Source: Liolophura sinensis (lineage: Eukaryota; Mollusca; Polyplacophora; Chitonida; Chitonidae). Taken from it: 64,000 nt of DNA. Where the stretch lies: assembly GCF_032854445.1 (NCBI RefSeq), contig NC_088304.1, forward strand, positions 2,852,001-2,916,000. Direction: 5' to 3'. The notes beneath the pieces were generated by a model, which worked only from the letters and a program-made list of their open reading frames with translations, made no database searches and was not told where the DNA came from. The position numbers and the translations under genes are program-made. The stretch's first letter is position 1. Each line of letters starts with the position of its first letter. This document shows positions 33,901-45,846 of this stretch, one piece after another.

Positions 33901-36900
33901 CCAGAGTCATGGACTACAGAAAGCCAGAGCCATGCATGACTGAAAACCAGAATCATGGATAACAGAAAACCAGAATCATGGGTGACAGAAAACTGGAGTC
34001 ACGGATAACAGAAAACCAGAATCATGGATGACAGAAAACCAAAGTATGTAGTCATGGATGACAGAAAACCACAGTCATGGGTGACACAAAACCAGAAGCT
34101 GACGGCCAAAAAAATCCAAGGACTTTTCAAGTACTTTCAAGTACTTAAAATACAAATTCAAGTACCTCAAACGGCAGTCACAATCTCCGCCTTCACGTAC
34201 AAACTGCAACAAGAGGCACAGCTTGAATGCGTTTTTAGGTAATTTTGTAAATGTGGTACAGCCATGCCGTGGCATTCGACCAGTAGGCAGCCTTGTGTTG
34301 GTACCATAACCTTCAGTCGGTGCTGACATCACTGATAATCAGACAACCCATCATAGATTCTTATAAATTTTCCGCTATCCGTCAGAATAAAAAGCTCAGC
34401 TTAAAGTAATTCTGCACAACGCAGGTGTTTGTAAACAGCGACACTGTCAATCATGAGTGGTAAAGGGTGACTTGCCCATACTGGAGACATCTATACTTCA
34501 GAGGCACAATAAGCACTGACTGACACTGCCGGCGTCGTGCACAAGCCATCCTTGAAATCTGGGAACTGCAGGCATTCATCACTAAAATGACAGCTGCCGG
34601 CATCTCTAATGCTTTTGTTTTCACGCGCCAACTCACTCTCAATGACTACAGTGTAAGTTCTTACCGCCAAACAAAAACAATGCGATCTTAGCGCCCTCTA
34701 AGGGAGAAAAGAAAGTAGTGGCGAAAACTATGACCGCATGCATACCACTGGCGGCCGCTTTAGGGGCATGCCTGTTGCCAATTAATTCACAGATTCTTAC
34801 CACCAAATAACTTTCTTCATGTGACAAAAACAAAATCAAGTACTTTCAAGGACCTCCACACAAAAATGGTAAAATTCAAGCACTTTCCAGTACTTGTATT
34901 ACCAAAATATAATTCAAGTACTTTCAAGGTTTTCAAGGACCTGTGCAAACCCTGGGGTTATGGATAACAGAAAACCAGAGTCATGTAGAGTCATGGATGA
35001 CAGAAAATCACAGTCATGTAGAGTCATGGATGACAGAAAACCACAGTCAAGTAGAGTCATGGATGACAGAAAACCAGAGTCATGTAGAGTCATAGATGAC
35101 AGAAAACCACAGTCATGTACAGTCATGGACAACAGAAAACCACAGTCATGTAGAGTCATAGATGACAGAAAACCACTGTCATGTACAGTCATGGACGACA
35201 GAAAACCACAGTCATGTAGAGTCATGGATGACAGAAAACCACAGTCATGTAGAGTCATAGATGACAGAAAACCAGTCATGTAGAGTCATGGATGACAGAA
35301 AACCAGAGTCATGAACGACAGAAAACCACAGTCATGTAGAGTCATGGATGACAGAAAACCACAATCATGTAGAGTCATGGATGACAGAAAACCACAGTCA
35401 TGAATGACAGAAAACCACAGTTATGTAGAGTCACAGACGACAGAAAATCACAGTCATGTAGAGTCATGGATGACAGAAAACCACAGTCATGTAGAGTCAT
35501 GGACGACAGAAAATCACAGTCATGGATGACAGAAAGCCAGGGTCATGGAAAACAAAATTGGCAGTTAAGTGCAATGACCTGTGACCTAATTCATAGTTTA
35601 CACTAGCCAGCAACGCTGGCCGCCCTCACTGGCAGTACAACAGGAGTAAAACTACTGGTTTTAATACATAGGTCAGGAACCAGGCCTTTAGGCTGGCAAT
35701 AAATAGAGTGTGTGGTGGGGGGTGTGGAGGGGGAGGTCTTTGGGGTGCTGCTATATAGAGAGACTGGAATGTATAATAACAGTCTGAGATTGGAGCATTT
35801 AATGAATAAAAATCAACGCTTCTCGATAAAAGCAGATTTGGACATTCACATGTAAATATTACTGTGCAAAGCCATCAAAAAGGGGTCAATTTAGGAAGTA
35901 CTCACCGACTCGAGTCGCTGGAGAAGGAAAAACTATGTACCCCGGCTTTATGACCCTTGAGTTCAAATGCTCGTGCCACCTCCTTAAAGTTACCTCCCTT
36001 GTCAAAGCACACCTCCCATACCTTCACGTCAGGTGTAAAGCCTAAGACAACAGAGAGCACATCACACTCAAATTTATTTATCACAGGAAGGAACAACACA
36101 CTGTAACTGATACAAATCAATAATAAATTGCCCAAAATTTGGTGTGTAAAGTCTTTTTTTGCTGCCAGCCTGCCACTTTGGTGTACAGGTATTTTGACGG
36201 TCAACCTATGTCAAGATTTTTATGGCTTCTTTCTCACAGGCTGGGCCAGGTATTCACCAAAGCTTATTGGCCATGGAATGATTGGGACTGAGCTACAGCA
36301 CTAAACGCTAACATTGTCACTTATGGAAAATTAATGAGGGTCTGTGAACAGTGGAGAAACTATAGAATACAGATGTTCACAAAAGATACTGCTAAATATC
36401 CTTCTGTAGAATACTTGCTATTCACATTACACTGGCTAGATTACCTGATGACGCCACAAATCTGCCACAAGGTGACAAAGCGCCGTGAGAGTTGTTCATC
36501 TGATGAGTGTCTATGGTTGCCAGCAAATCACCTGCAACATTTTAGAAAGATGCTCTGAGGTTTGTTTAGAAGCTAAAATAGTATCTGTAAGCTTCAGGAC
36601 TAAAAGATATGTATTGTGACCTTTGCCTACACAATGCATTTCTTCATTCCAATTCTAAAAGACAACATCAGACTAAATGTATAAAATTCACATGAAATTT
36701 AAAAAGCATAACCTTCTATCTTTGTGATGTAAGTAAGCAAATTTGCACACATTGAGAAAATTGCCAGTGTTGCCATGCAATCAATTTGGATCAATCACTC
36801 AAACCTTGGACTGACTCTTAACCATACATGTATGTGTGCGGGATACTTTCACCCACTGACCCATTCACCCTCTCACCCATCGACCCATTCACCAATCGGC

Positions 36901-39900
36901 CCATTCACCCTCTCACCAATTGACCAATTTACCCTCTCACCAATCGTCCCATTTACCCTCTCACCAATCGTTCCATTTACCCTCTCACGAATCGACCCAT
37001 TTACCCACTCACCAATTGACCCATTTACCCTCTCACCCATCGACCCATTCACCCTCTCACCCATCGACCCATTCACCCTCTCACCAATTGACCCATTCAC
37101 CCTCTCACCAATCTTTCCCATTCACCCTCTCACCAATTGACCCATTCACCCTCTCACCAATTGGCCCATTCACCTCTCACCAATTGGCCCATTCACCCTC
37201 TCACCAATTGGCCCATTCACCCTCTCACCAATTGGCCCATTCACCCTCTCACCAATTGGCCCATTCACCCTCTCACCAATTGACCCATTCACCCTCTCAC
37301 CAATTGGCCCATTCACCTCTCACCAATTGGCCCATTCACCCTCTCCCAATCAACCCACCCTCTCACCAAACGGCCCACCCTCCCACTGGCCCATACACTA
37401 ACCAATCAACATATCCTCTCACCAATCGCCACACCTTCTCACCAAATGCCACACCCTCTCACCAATCACCACACCCTCTCACCAATCTTTCCCATTCACC
37501 CTCTCACCAATCGACCCATTCACCCTCTCACCAATCGGCCCACCCTCCCACTGGCCCATACACTAACCAATCAACATACCCTCTCACCAATCGCCACACC
37601 TTCTCACCAATTGCCACACCCTCTCACCAATCACCACACAGTCTCACCAATCTTTCCCATTCACCCTCTCACCAATCGACCCATTCACCCTCTCACCAAT
37701 CGGCCCACCCTCCCACTGGCCCATACACTAACCAATCAACATACCCTCTCACCAATCGCCACACCTTCTCACCAATTGCCACACCCTCTCACCAATCACC
37801 ACACAGTCTCACCAATCTTTCCCATTCACCCTCTCACCAATCGACCCATTCACCCTCTCACCAATCGGCCCATTCACCCTCTCGCCAATCGACCCACTCA
37901 CCCTCTCATCAATCGACCCATGCGCCCTTTCACCAATCAATCCATTCACCCTCTCACCAATCGGCCCATTCACTCTCTCACCAATCGACTCATTCACTCT
38001 CTCACCAACTGACCCAGTCTCCCACCAAGCGACCCACCCTCTCATCAATCCACCCACCCTCTCACCAATCAACCCACCCTCTCACTGGCCCACACACTAA
38101 CCAATCAACACACCTTCTCACCAACTGCCACACCCTCTCACCAATCACCACACCAATCACTCTCTCACCAATCACCACACCCTCTCACCAATCAACTCGC
38201 CCTCATTATATTCAACCCGCCCTCTCACCAATCAACCCGCCCTCTCACCAATTGGCCCCAACTATCACTTGCCTGCCCACTCACCTTTCAGGTCCCAGAT
38301 CAGCATAGTGGTATCACTGTGACAGGTCATGATGAACTTCCCAGAGCTCGCAATCCCAATGTTGATAATCTCTGCATCGCTTTTCTGAAAACAAGAACAT
38401 TGCCAGTTTCATGCATAATTAAATAGAAGATAATGCACAGTGAAGGTTGAATATCATAAATGTTGTTTCAGTGAGAGGCGGAAATGATAACCCACTCTAC
38501 AAGTATATAAATGCGTATCAGTTATCTGTTGCATTCGTGGAAAAAATAAGCAATGTGCTATCTTCGTCGTATTTCTGATTCTATTCATACGTGCTGCATT
38601 TTCGTTCACATCCGCGCTCACAAAACCTTTTTACAGTTTTGAATGCTGTCTATAAGTAATTATACATTCTACAAAGGTGCTTAATGCTGATGCAATATAG
38701 GTACGTAATATTTACGTAAATTAAGCACATGAAGAATTTCTACCTCTTTTTTTTTGGCAAACTATATATTGTGCAGAAGTGCGGGGCCTTGTGATGCAGT
38801 CCATGAAGTGTCAAGATCTCCAGAAGTGTAATAGCAAAATGTAATAACAAAAGTTGATATCTAACTAGTGAAGATATCATTTCTATCAGTGAAGGAAATA
38901 CTGGGATTTTACTGGTATATAAATAATAAACCACAATATTGGTTAAAGTGACCGCTGCCTTGAATATTCAAACTATAATTATCTCATGTAGATGCACTGC
39001 TTCAATTCAGATGGGTACAGATGTCATTTTAGAGAGTGTGACCACTGCATGTTTTGAACCAGCAACCTCAGAGTCTTGCACCAAATCGCCAGCAATACAT
39101 GTCATCCGTCTAGACCACTCGACCAACAGGCCTTCCACAAAAATAAAAGGTAGTTGACCGGTAGACTTTACAGCGAACATGCATTACCCTCTGATGATCA
39201 CAAATGATGTCACTCCCTCAGGTCAATATATCAGATAGGTACAGATGTCAGATGTCATTTTAGAAAGTGGATCAAGTAACAGTATTAGCGTTAATAGGGA
39301 TTAGACTTTCTGAATATAGCACAGATTCTAGTGCTGAAATTTTGCTGTGACCACTGCGGGTTTAGAACCAACGACCTCAGAGTCTTGCACCAAATCACCA
39401 GCAATAAATGTCATCTGTTTAGACCACACGATCAACAGGCCTTCCACAAAAATAGAAGGTAGTTCACCGGTAGACTATACAGTGAACATGCATTACCCCT
39501 CCGATGATCACAAAAGTTTCTATTTTTGTGCAAGGTCTGTTGGTCGAGTGGTCTAGACGGATGACATGTATTTTTTGCTGGGGATTTGGTGCCTGACTCT
39601 GAGGTCACTGTTTCGAAACCCGCAGTGGTCTCAGCAAAATTCAGCACTAGAATCTGCGCTACATTCAGAAAATGTAATCCCTATTAACGATAATAATGTT
39701 ATTGCTTCAGTTGTTTTCAACATTTGTGATCATGAAGCCTCTGGAGTTACCCTAGTGTTGTTTTGATATAAAATCCAAAATGGTCAGAAGGAAATTCATC
39801 TGAATCTTTACATTTGGGACAACAAGACGGCCTTAAAAAATGCTAGTCGCAGAAGGACCTAATTTTTGGATGTTTTTTTCTGACTCCCATCTTGTTAGTC

Positions 39901-42900
39901 AAACCACCCATGCAAACACTTGTAAGAATGAGTTTTACACCACACTGAAGAATATTTCACTTATACAACAGCAGCAAGTAGTATGGTGAGAGGAAAACAG
40001 GAGAAGCCCATGACCATCTGCCATTATTGGATGACACAATTGACCAGAGAGGAAAACAGCAAGAGCTGGACTGGAACTCACAGTGACTGCACTGGTGTGG
40101 AGCTCCTGAGTCATTCTACTGTGCTAGCACTCTAACCACTCCGTCACTGAGGCCCAATTCCCTCTTGAACCAGAAAACGGCCTCAAAGCAGTTTTACTGG
40201 GTAAATATCAAAAGAAATGAGTTCCAAAACAAGATGAGATACCATCCTCTCTGAGCTGACCACTATACAACTCTGTGAAGTCTGCTCCGAGTTGATACTG
40301 AAAACAAGGAGAGACATTTTCCTGATTGATGTCTAAGAGGTGATAATAAAAATGTATCTTACCTTTTCAAACTGAACCGCCATGGTAATGTTTCCAGCTG
40401 AGCCATCATCTTTCTTGCCTATTTTGTAAACACGTAGAGCATTTTCAACACTGGTGCTTACCAAATATGCCCTGAAAATAGAAAGAGTGAAAAACAAAAA
40501 TAATGAAATGAGTTGTAAAAGACTTTGCAGGCACTGTTTACATTTTCTTGTAACTACATTGGTTGCTTTACTATTCAATCCATTACAAATGTACATTGTA
40601 GTCAAAGTTCAGTTAAATATCCAACATCATTAGCAAATAATTACACTCTTAATGCTAATAAGTCCTGATTTGTCAAATTTCCCACACACACATGTACACT
40701 GACAAAAATGAAGGCTCTCTTAACCATGTATTTTGGATACTGTAACTTACTAATAAATACAGCACTATGAAACTGTTAACAGATGTACACTAACAAAAAT
40801 GCAAGATCTCTTGATCCTCAGAAGTTCAGATTTCCACACACGCACAATGACAGAAAAGAAGGTTCTTTCCACTCTCAGGGGCGTCAGTCTTACCTGCTGT
40901 CAGGACTAAACTTCACATGGGTGGCGTGGTCATACTCAACATTTCCTCGTATCACCCTGAGACAAACAAATCGAAAGTGACACGATAAATATTTACAGTT
41001 ACTTTCATGCTCAACTCAATTATCTATTTCCATGTTTGCAATAAAATGCAACAATCATTAAATACAATTTTAAATAAATTATGTACTTTTCCAATTTCAA
41101 GAAAATTTTTCCTGAAATATTTCCTCTCACATTTCTGTCCTTAATAAAATTAATAAATCACTAACTGACTGCCAAAGAAATCGTCACTCACTTGTGTTCT
41201 TTTTGGTTGAATTCTTTTACACTCCACAGCAAAACTGTTCTGTCTGGAAAAAAGAAGCACTATTGTAATAGACGTTTGGGACATTTGAGTAGCATCAGAA
41301 GTACACCTTCAAATATTTAGAACTACAGTACACTGAAAACAGAAAGAATTTCTTCACAGCAAGACGTAACATTATACATGTAGCAAAGACAGCATTAATA
41401 ATTACCCTCAGCAGCTGTTGCCAAGTATTTTCCATTGGAGCTAAAATCGAAACTCAACACACGCCCACTATGACCCTTCAGTGAGCTTGACAACCAGGGA
41501 TGGGAAAACATGACTTGAGGGGCTTTTTTGGAACGTGGCTGGCTCTTTTGCTTCTTGCTATGCTTATCTCCCCTGGACTGCTCTTTGCTTTCACTCTTGT
41601 TGGATGAACTGTTATCATCTGGAACAGAAAATAAATATGATACCACAATGGGCCTGGGTCTCCTAGCACAAGATCATAATCCCAGCCTTAACTTTACAAT
41701 CAACACTTTTCTTGGCGCAAAGGGATTGTAAGCTATGATAGTGGTAACTTATAATCAGAAATTACAATCGGGTTTACCCTGTTCTAAACATTCACAATCA
41801 CCCCCAAATTAATGTTAATGTCATTGAGGCAGAATAGAACAAACAATTTCCTCAGTCTAGTGAGCAAGAAAACATGTTTCAGTGAAGGCTTGCGGCAGCT
41901 GTCTCATTATCCAAGATTTTCTGCATATAACTTTTCAGAAATGAATTTAAACGTGTATGACTGACTGCAAAGATCCATTCTGCCATATTAGATTAGATTT
42001 AAAGCAAGGCTGACTTTGTTTCACAAAGCGCTTTGATCGACCAACTGGGTTTTTCTGTTCAATAACTAAATGTCTGAACTAAAAAATCTGAACATGTTGA
42101 AAATAGACCTCAATGTTTAGTTTAATTGAACTATTGCCTTATGTAGACACTGACAGACTGCTGGTTGATAACTCTTCACTTGGTTTCCAATGTGCAATTT
42201 AATTGTTTTAAAAAGATATTTTTTTACATTTTTTCACATTTTGTTAGCAGCAGAATCATTATGGTGTATGTAAAGCTGGTTTGCTATGACAGCAGTGTTT
42301 GAGGTAAGATTGAGAATTGCCCACTGGCTGTCTATTGTTAGAGGTGTCACCAACTGGGCAGAGGCCCTTGGCTGATAAGGGCATGCAATGGGCGATGCAT
42401 GTATACTTACTTCAGAGATGACTGCAATTGCAATCCATCTATTTATTTGATTGGTGTTTTCACCGTACTCAAGAATATTTCATTTATACGACAGTGGCAA
42501 GCATTGTTGTGGGAGGAGAGCGGACAGAGCCAGGGGAAACTCATGCCATTCACAGGTGGCTGGCAGACCTTCCCACGTACGACTAGAGAGGAAGCCAGCA
42601 TGAGCTGGACTTGCTCATGGGTCATTGCCTCACTTACGTACGCTAACCACCTCGGCCATGGATTATGACATAGACCTCATTTGAAAACGATGGTAAGAAA
42701 AAGTTTATGACATTTTCCAAATATACAGGCTAACATAGCGTACAAGTCAAAATTTGGAATATGATTGCGATTTCATTTAAAATTTTGTGCAGTTGCTGTG
42801 GCCTGTATTACATCCCGCCAAACATTAGGCATCAAACCAATCAGCTAACCCATGAATTTTATTAACTGCTTGTTGCACTTTTCCAGTTTTCATCTTGTCA

Positions 42901-43225
42901 AAATTACGGGTACCATAGACACTGATAAAAATTCCTTCCAGTTCAATTAATTAATTCAGCAGCATCAAAATATACAGGAAACCGAAACTGGTCGGGCCTA
43001 TGTTGATGTTGTACTGAGCATCATGTTTGCCACGCACGCAGTTTAGATGCATCACACCATCATATATGACAGCGGAGCTCATCAACAAACTTGTACTGTA
43101 CCTTCACGTTCCCCTTTATCTCTACTCTTGATGACACTGCAAAATAATCCTAGCAGCAAAACGATCGCGCCTACAGCCGCAGTGACAGCGATTACCGGCA
43201 AAGATCCCGAATCCACGTCGGCCAT
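30969..43225 (-). CDS. TBL2: Transducin beta-like protein 2 orthologue, 11 exons, 445 residues
   Basis: Minus-strand exons: 43225-43102, 41618-41406, 41243-41192, 40956-40894, 40471-40363, 38384-38285, 36531-36445, 36041-35906, 33168-33119, 32265-32083, 31189-30969. All introns are GT-AG, phases are continuous, and the total is 446 codons with TGA, close to human TBL2 (447). Residues 11-32 form a hydrophobic N-terminal anchor. Residues 42-85 are a Ser/Lys-rich linker. WD40 repeats start at about 88 (LKGHSGRVLSFDFSSNGKYL). Conserved blocks include GKFIMTCHSDTTMLIWDLKG, MNNSHGALSPCGRFVASSG, GFTPDVKVWEVCF and FELKGHKAGVHSFSFSSDS. The end is a charged, helical Lys/Glu-rich tail (LKEKEKKATSQAMKERIRQQ). 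TBL2 is known as an ER-membrane WD40 protein linked to PERK signalling; function here is inferred from orthology. Several introns carry large tandem arrays. Confidence 0.95.
32414..32563 (-). mobile_element. SINE family A fragment in TBL2 intron 9
   Basis: Reverse orientation, 3' part only: TTTATTTATTTGACTGGTGT, TTACGCCATAGTCAAGAATA, GGAGGGAGGAAACCGGGCAG. The head is missing. Confidence 0.88.
33366..34095. repeat. Minisatellite in TBL2 intron 8, block 1 (~23-bp unit)
   Basis: The unit is close to GTCATGGATGACAGAAAACC plus AGA, repeated about 30 times with variants (ATCATGGATTACAG, GTCATGTAGGACAA). Confidence 0.95.
34096..34955. other. Unique spacer inside TBL2 intron 8
   Basis: Non-repetitive DNA between the two related arrays. 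It contains a direct repeat of AAGTACTTTCAAG-type sequence at both of its ends (34125-34165 and 34838-34935). No coding exon recognised. Confidence 0.4.
34956..35556. repeat. Minisatellite in TBL2 intron 8, block 2 (~33-bp unit)
   Basis: The same 23-bp core as block 1 alternates with an extra GTCATGTAGA, giving units of about 33 bp repeated roughly 17 times. The array ends about 350 bp from exon 8. Confidence 0.95.
36850..38275. repeat. 21-24-bp minisatellite in TBL2 intron 6, ~60 copies, with 165-bp higher-order repeats
   Basis: The unit is close to CCCATTCACCCTCTCACCAA plus TCGA or TTGG. A higher-order block beginning CAATCTTTCCCATTCACC repeats at about 37484, 37649 and 37814 (165-bp step). 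On the TBL2 sense strand the unit reads GGTGAGAGGGTGAATGG, which contains a 5'-splice-site-like GGTGAGAG. The array stops about 10 bp from the exon 6 donor (38284-38283). The 462-residue plus-strand open frame over it is a repeat translation. Confidence 0.95.
39038..39212 (-). repeat. tRNA-like repeat family C, copy 1 (TBL2 intron 5)
   Basis: Contains GAACCAGCAACCTCAGAGTC, TTGCACCAAATCGCCAGCAA and GTCTAGACCACTCGACCAAC. The reverse complement has a tRNA-like A-box (TGGTCGAGTGGTCTAGACG) and a B-box-like region, so it is probably a tRNA-derived SINE. Confidence 0.65.
39348..39512 (-). repeat. tRNA-like repeat family C, copy 2 (TBL2 intron 5)
   Basis: Same sequence order as copy 1 in the same orientation: GAACCAACGACCTCAGAGTC, TTGCACCAAATCACCAGCAA, ACAGTGAACATGCATTACCC. 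Confidence 0.65.
39525..39662 (+). repeat. tRNA-like repeat family C, inverted copy 3 (TBL2 intron 5)
   Basis: GTTGGTCGAGTGGTCTAGAC and GTTTCGAAACCCGCAG give good A- and B-box-like sequences on the plus strand. It lies about 12 bp from copy 2 in the opposite orientation. Confidence 0.7.
39930..40155 (-). mobile_element. SINE family A, diverged copy in TBL2 intron 5
   Basis: Reverse orientation: GAAGAATATTTCACTTATAC, CAGCAAGTAGTATGGTGAGA, then AACTCACAGTGACTGCACTG and a degraded head near CTAACCACTCCGTCACTGAG. Confidence 0.8.
42437..42660 (-). mobile_element. SINE family A in TBL2 intron 1
   Basis: Reverse orientation: TTTATTTGATTGGTGTTTTC, ACCGTACTCAAGAATATTTC, GACCTTCCCACGTACGACTA, with a shortened head ending near 42660. 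Confidence 0.88.
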
Positions 43226-43664
43226 GCTTTCCTTTCTCGTTTCACAATCCGCCGAACTTTTTCGTAAGCTCCGCTCTCATTGGCTACCACATGATCTTCT
43301 TGGGTTCAAAGATCAAACCTAGCACAGTAACGGAAAGTTGTAATCTACATAATATTTATCAGTCGACATAATGCACTAAATTACTTACTAGCATCACACA
43401 CTAAAATAATATTTTGAAATACCTTCTTCATTTAATTACATGCTGAGCCAAAACATTTTCATATTTTATTTTAATATTTCTCGTTCGTATTTCAAGTCAG
43501 TCTTTCGGCGGGTACTTAAATAGGTCAACAAATATTTCAAAGCGAAGCGTGGCTGTACTTGTTAGGAAAAGAGCTAGGATTTAAATCTGTCAGTTTTGTG
43601 TTGTCTTCCATCATTGATAAAGAGACTGCCGATGGGTATAGTGTAACGTAATCCAAAAGCAATC
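43226..43664. promoter_or_regulatory. Presumed bidirectional promoter between TBL2 and POLD4
   Basis: The start codons of TBL2 (43225, minus) and POLD4 (43665, plus) are divergent with 439 bp between them. A CCAAT box (minus strand, ATTGG on plus at 43279-43283) lies 54 bp upstream of the TBL2 ATG. No clear TATA box is seen for either gene. Shared promoter use is inferred from spacing and orientation only. Confidence 0.6.
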
Positions 43665-43916
43665 ATGTCTAAGTTACTAACAGACACATACAAGCAGGTA
43701 AAGAAAAGTAATCGGTCCACAAATGATGCCAACGTCAAAATCCAGAGTGATGCTCGAAATGGTAAGACAGCCAAGGAAATCAACAATCTCTGTAAGGCCA
43801 TGACTACGTATCCCGCTACAGCTAGTATCACTGCCCAGTTTAGTCTGGTTCCATAAGCGTACCTTGAACCCTGATGAATAGTCTTGAGTACAGCACCAAT
43901 CAAAACACCAATGAAA

Positions 43917-43951
<35 letters not shown>

Positions 43952-45846
43952 ATACCTCTGTACTTCCCGTGCTCTCCGCCAAATTTGTTTTTCTGTTCTC
44001 GCAGTCATCTCAGCTATCAGTTCCAGGTAGGTGTCCCGATGTGTCATCGGTAGTAAATCCACACAAGTATAACATTGTTGGAAAGTGGATCATAAAATTC
44101 CAACCCAACCGCTATTTTTGAATGAATAAGGTAAACTTAGGGAACAAGACAGGGCAGTGACGTTGCCCGAAAATCCGGTTTAAGGATGGTTCATATTTAC
44201 TGATACGCGGAGACCCAATTTAAAACTTTACAGCCAATTTCTTGGCTAGGCTATGACTGTATACGTGTGTAATCACAGCCCTACTGAGCTAGAATAATAC
44301 ACCATTTCACAACGTGGTACGAGTTCTCAGTCCTTAATTGAGTGGGGAGGCGGGGTGATTGGTGGGTATGGAGACTGTGTTGTAAAGTTGGAGTTGCTGT
44401 ACAATGTTTGTTGTTGACCCACATCTCAAGTGCACATCTCTAAAGCGGAGTGTTGAGTGAACTGCCGACCTGACATTATTTCCTCAGCCACATGATGTAC
44501 TTGGTAAACCTGGCTTTACAACTCCTTCCAGATGTCTTCCTTTGCATACATTCAACTTAATTGACCTTCATGATCAATTCTGAGCTCATTCCTCCATTGA
44601 AGTCAAAACCTTAACTCAGATTCATGTGACCCCTGAGATGGGTAATGTTAAAATCTCACAGGGCCCTCCTTCACATAAACCTAACTTCCAGTGAAAAATT
44701 CTTGAGTACGACACCAATGAAAAAAATTTGTAATATCTCATAATTTTGTGGAGGCATCATTTGATTAATTATCAGAATGTGGATGGTACAATATCACCTC
44801 AGGGTCGTTCAGCTGGCCAATCAGTCCACATTAAAGGTTCAGAAAATAATGAACAGTAATTCTGAACAAATCAGATCTGTTAACATTTTTAAGCTGAAAC
44901 ATCAAGCGCTTTCATTGTAGCGTTTAACTGTAAATAAGTAAATAAAAATCATCTGATGTTCTCATTTGAAAGTTGCCCCTTCCACAAGCAAAAAGGCTGT
45001 ATCTGATGATCTGGATAAACTCAAACAGTTTGATCTCAACTGGGAATTTGGTCCATGTGCAGGTAGGAGTTTTTATTGTTTTTGTTTGTTTTTTGCCTTT
45101 CAAGTGTATTGTGTAAAACAGGGGTTAAACTAGAATTAAATCAAATGAAATCTTGCAAGAACATTGTATCATCGAGAGGATAATCATTTTTGGATGAAAA
45201 CTGAAGGATAAGTAAAATTATATTGCTAGTCCTTAACACTTTGTTTACATATAAAACACATGTGCCTAGAGTTTTATCTGATTTTTTTCATCATTCTGTC
45301 ATTTTTGGAAATAAGAGTGTTTGAGATAAGCCTTTTATACTGGTAGAGAATGATTGTAGTTGACTGAATGAGTGTTTTAAAATGTGTAAACCCCGAAACA
45401 GGCATAACTCGTATGGAAAGATGGCAGAGGGCCCAGAAACATGGATTGAACCCGCCAGAAAGTGTAAGAGACCTCATCACACTTCACCCCAATGATGAGA
45501 GGTATACCAAAAGGTTAGTACGCATTTGAAATGGCTATGATGAAGGAAAGAACAGCGAAAATGAAGTGAACTGAAGTTTAGGGCAGAAGGTTTATCAGGT
45601 ATTCACCAATAGATCTGATTTTAAGACATCAGTTCTTTCAACAGTTTTAAAATCAGTCATATCATACGATTCGGATAAATGCTCCACAAAAGTACAAACA
45701 AATATGATTATCTTTTTAGTAAGTACATGTAAGTCCCATTCCAGAACTGTTTTCTACAAGAATCATTTATTCATTCATTTGTTAGTAAGCCTACATGTAA
45801 TTATTTTTTTATCTGTTTCAGCTTGTGGAATGATTATGACTTATAG
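43665..45846 (+). CDS. POLD4: DNA polymerase delta subunit 4 (p12) orthologue, 4 exons, 107 residues
   Basis: Exons: 43665-43761, 44973-45062, 45402-45513, 45822-45846. All introns are GT-AG and phases agree. The 107 residues equal the human length. Residues 4-14 (LLTDTYKQVKK) match the noncanonical N-terminal PCNA-binding box of p12 (LITDSYxxVKR in human). Residues 15-48 are a poorly conserved Ser/Asp/Lys linker. The conserved core is LKQFDLNWEFGPCAGITRME (residues 49-68), then RWQRAQKHGLNPP, and the C-terminus SLWNDYDL matches the human SLWHLYPL pattern. p12 is the smallest subunit of polymerase delta; it stabilises the complex, contacts PCNA and is degraded after DNA damage (family knowledge). 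No canonical AATAAA was seen between the stop and the satellite at 46.2 kb. Confidence 0.93.
43876..43955 (+). mobile_element. SINE family A tail with long (AAAT)n microsatellite, POLD4 intron 1
   Basis: GTCTTGAGTACAGCACCAAT then ACACCAATGAAATAAATAAA and about ten AAAT units to 43953. Only the 3' end of the SINE is present. Read in reverse it produces the FIYLFIYL run of a spurious minus-strand frame. Confidence 0.85.

Noticed and set aside
33366..35556. CRISPR-like regular repeats
   Set aside because: Repeats are contiguous without unique spacers of constant length, units vary, and the context is an animal intron.
36920..38308. 462-codon plus-strand open frame rich in HSPSHQ
   Set aside because: It is a translation of the intron 6 minisatellite, antisense to TBL2; the repeat unit lacks stops in several frames.
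43698..43703. Alternative donor CAG/GTAAAG inside POLD4 exon 1
   Set aside because: Its use would leave phase 0 while exon 2 needs phase 1, and would cut the PCNA-binding box. The donor at 43762 keeps the frame.
43574..44062. 162-codon minus-strand frame with apparent membrane segments
   Set aside because: It is antisense to POLD4 exon 1 and intron 1, and its hydrophobic run comes from the reverse of an (AAAT)n SINE tail.
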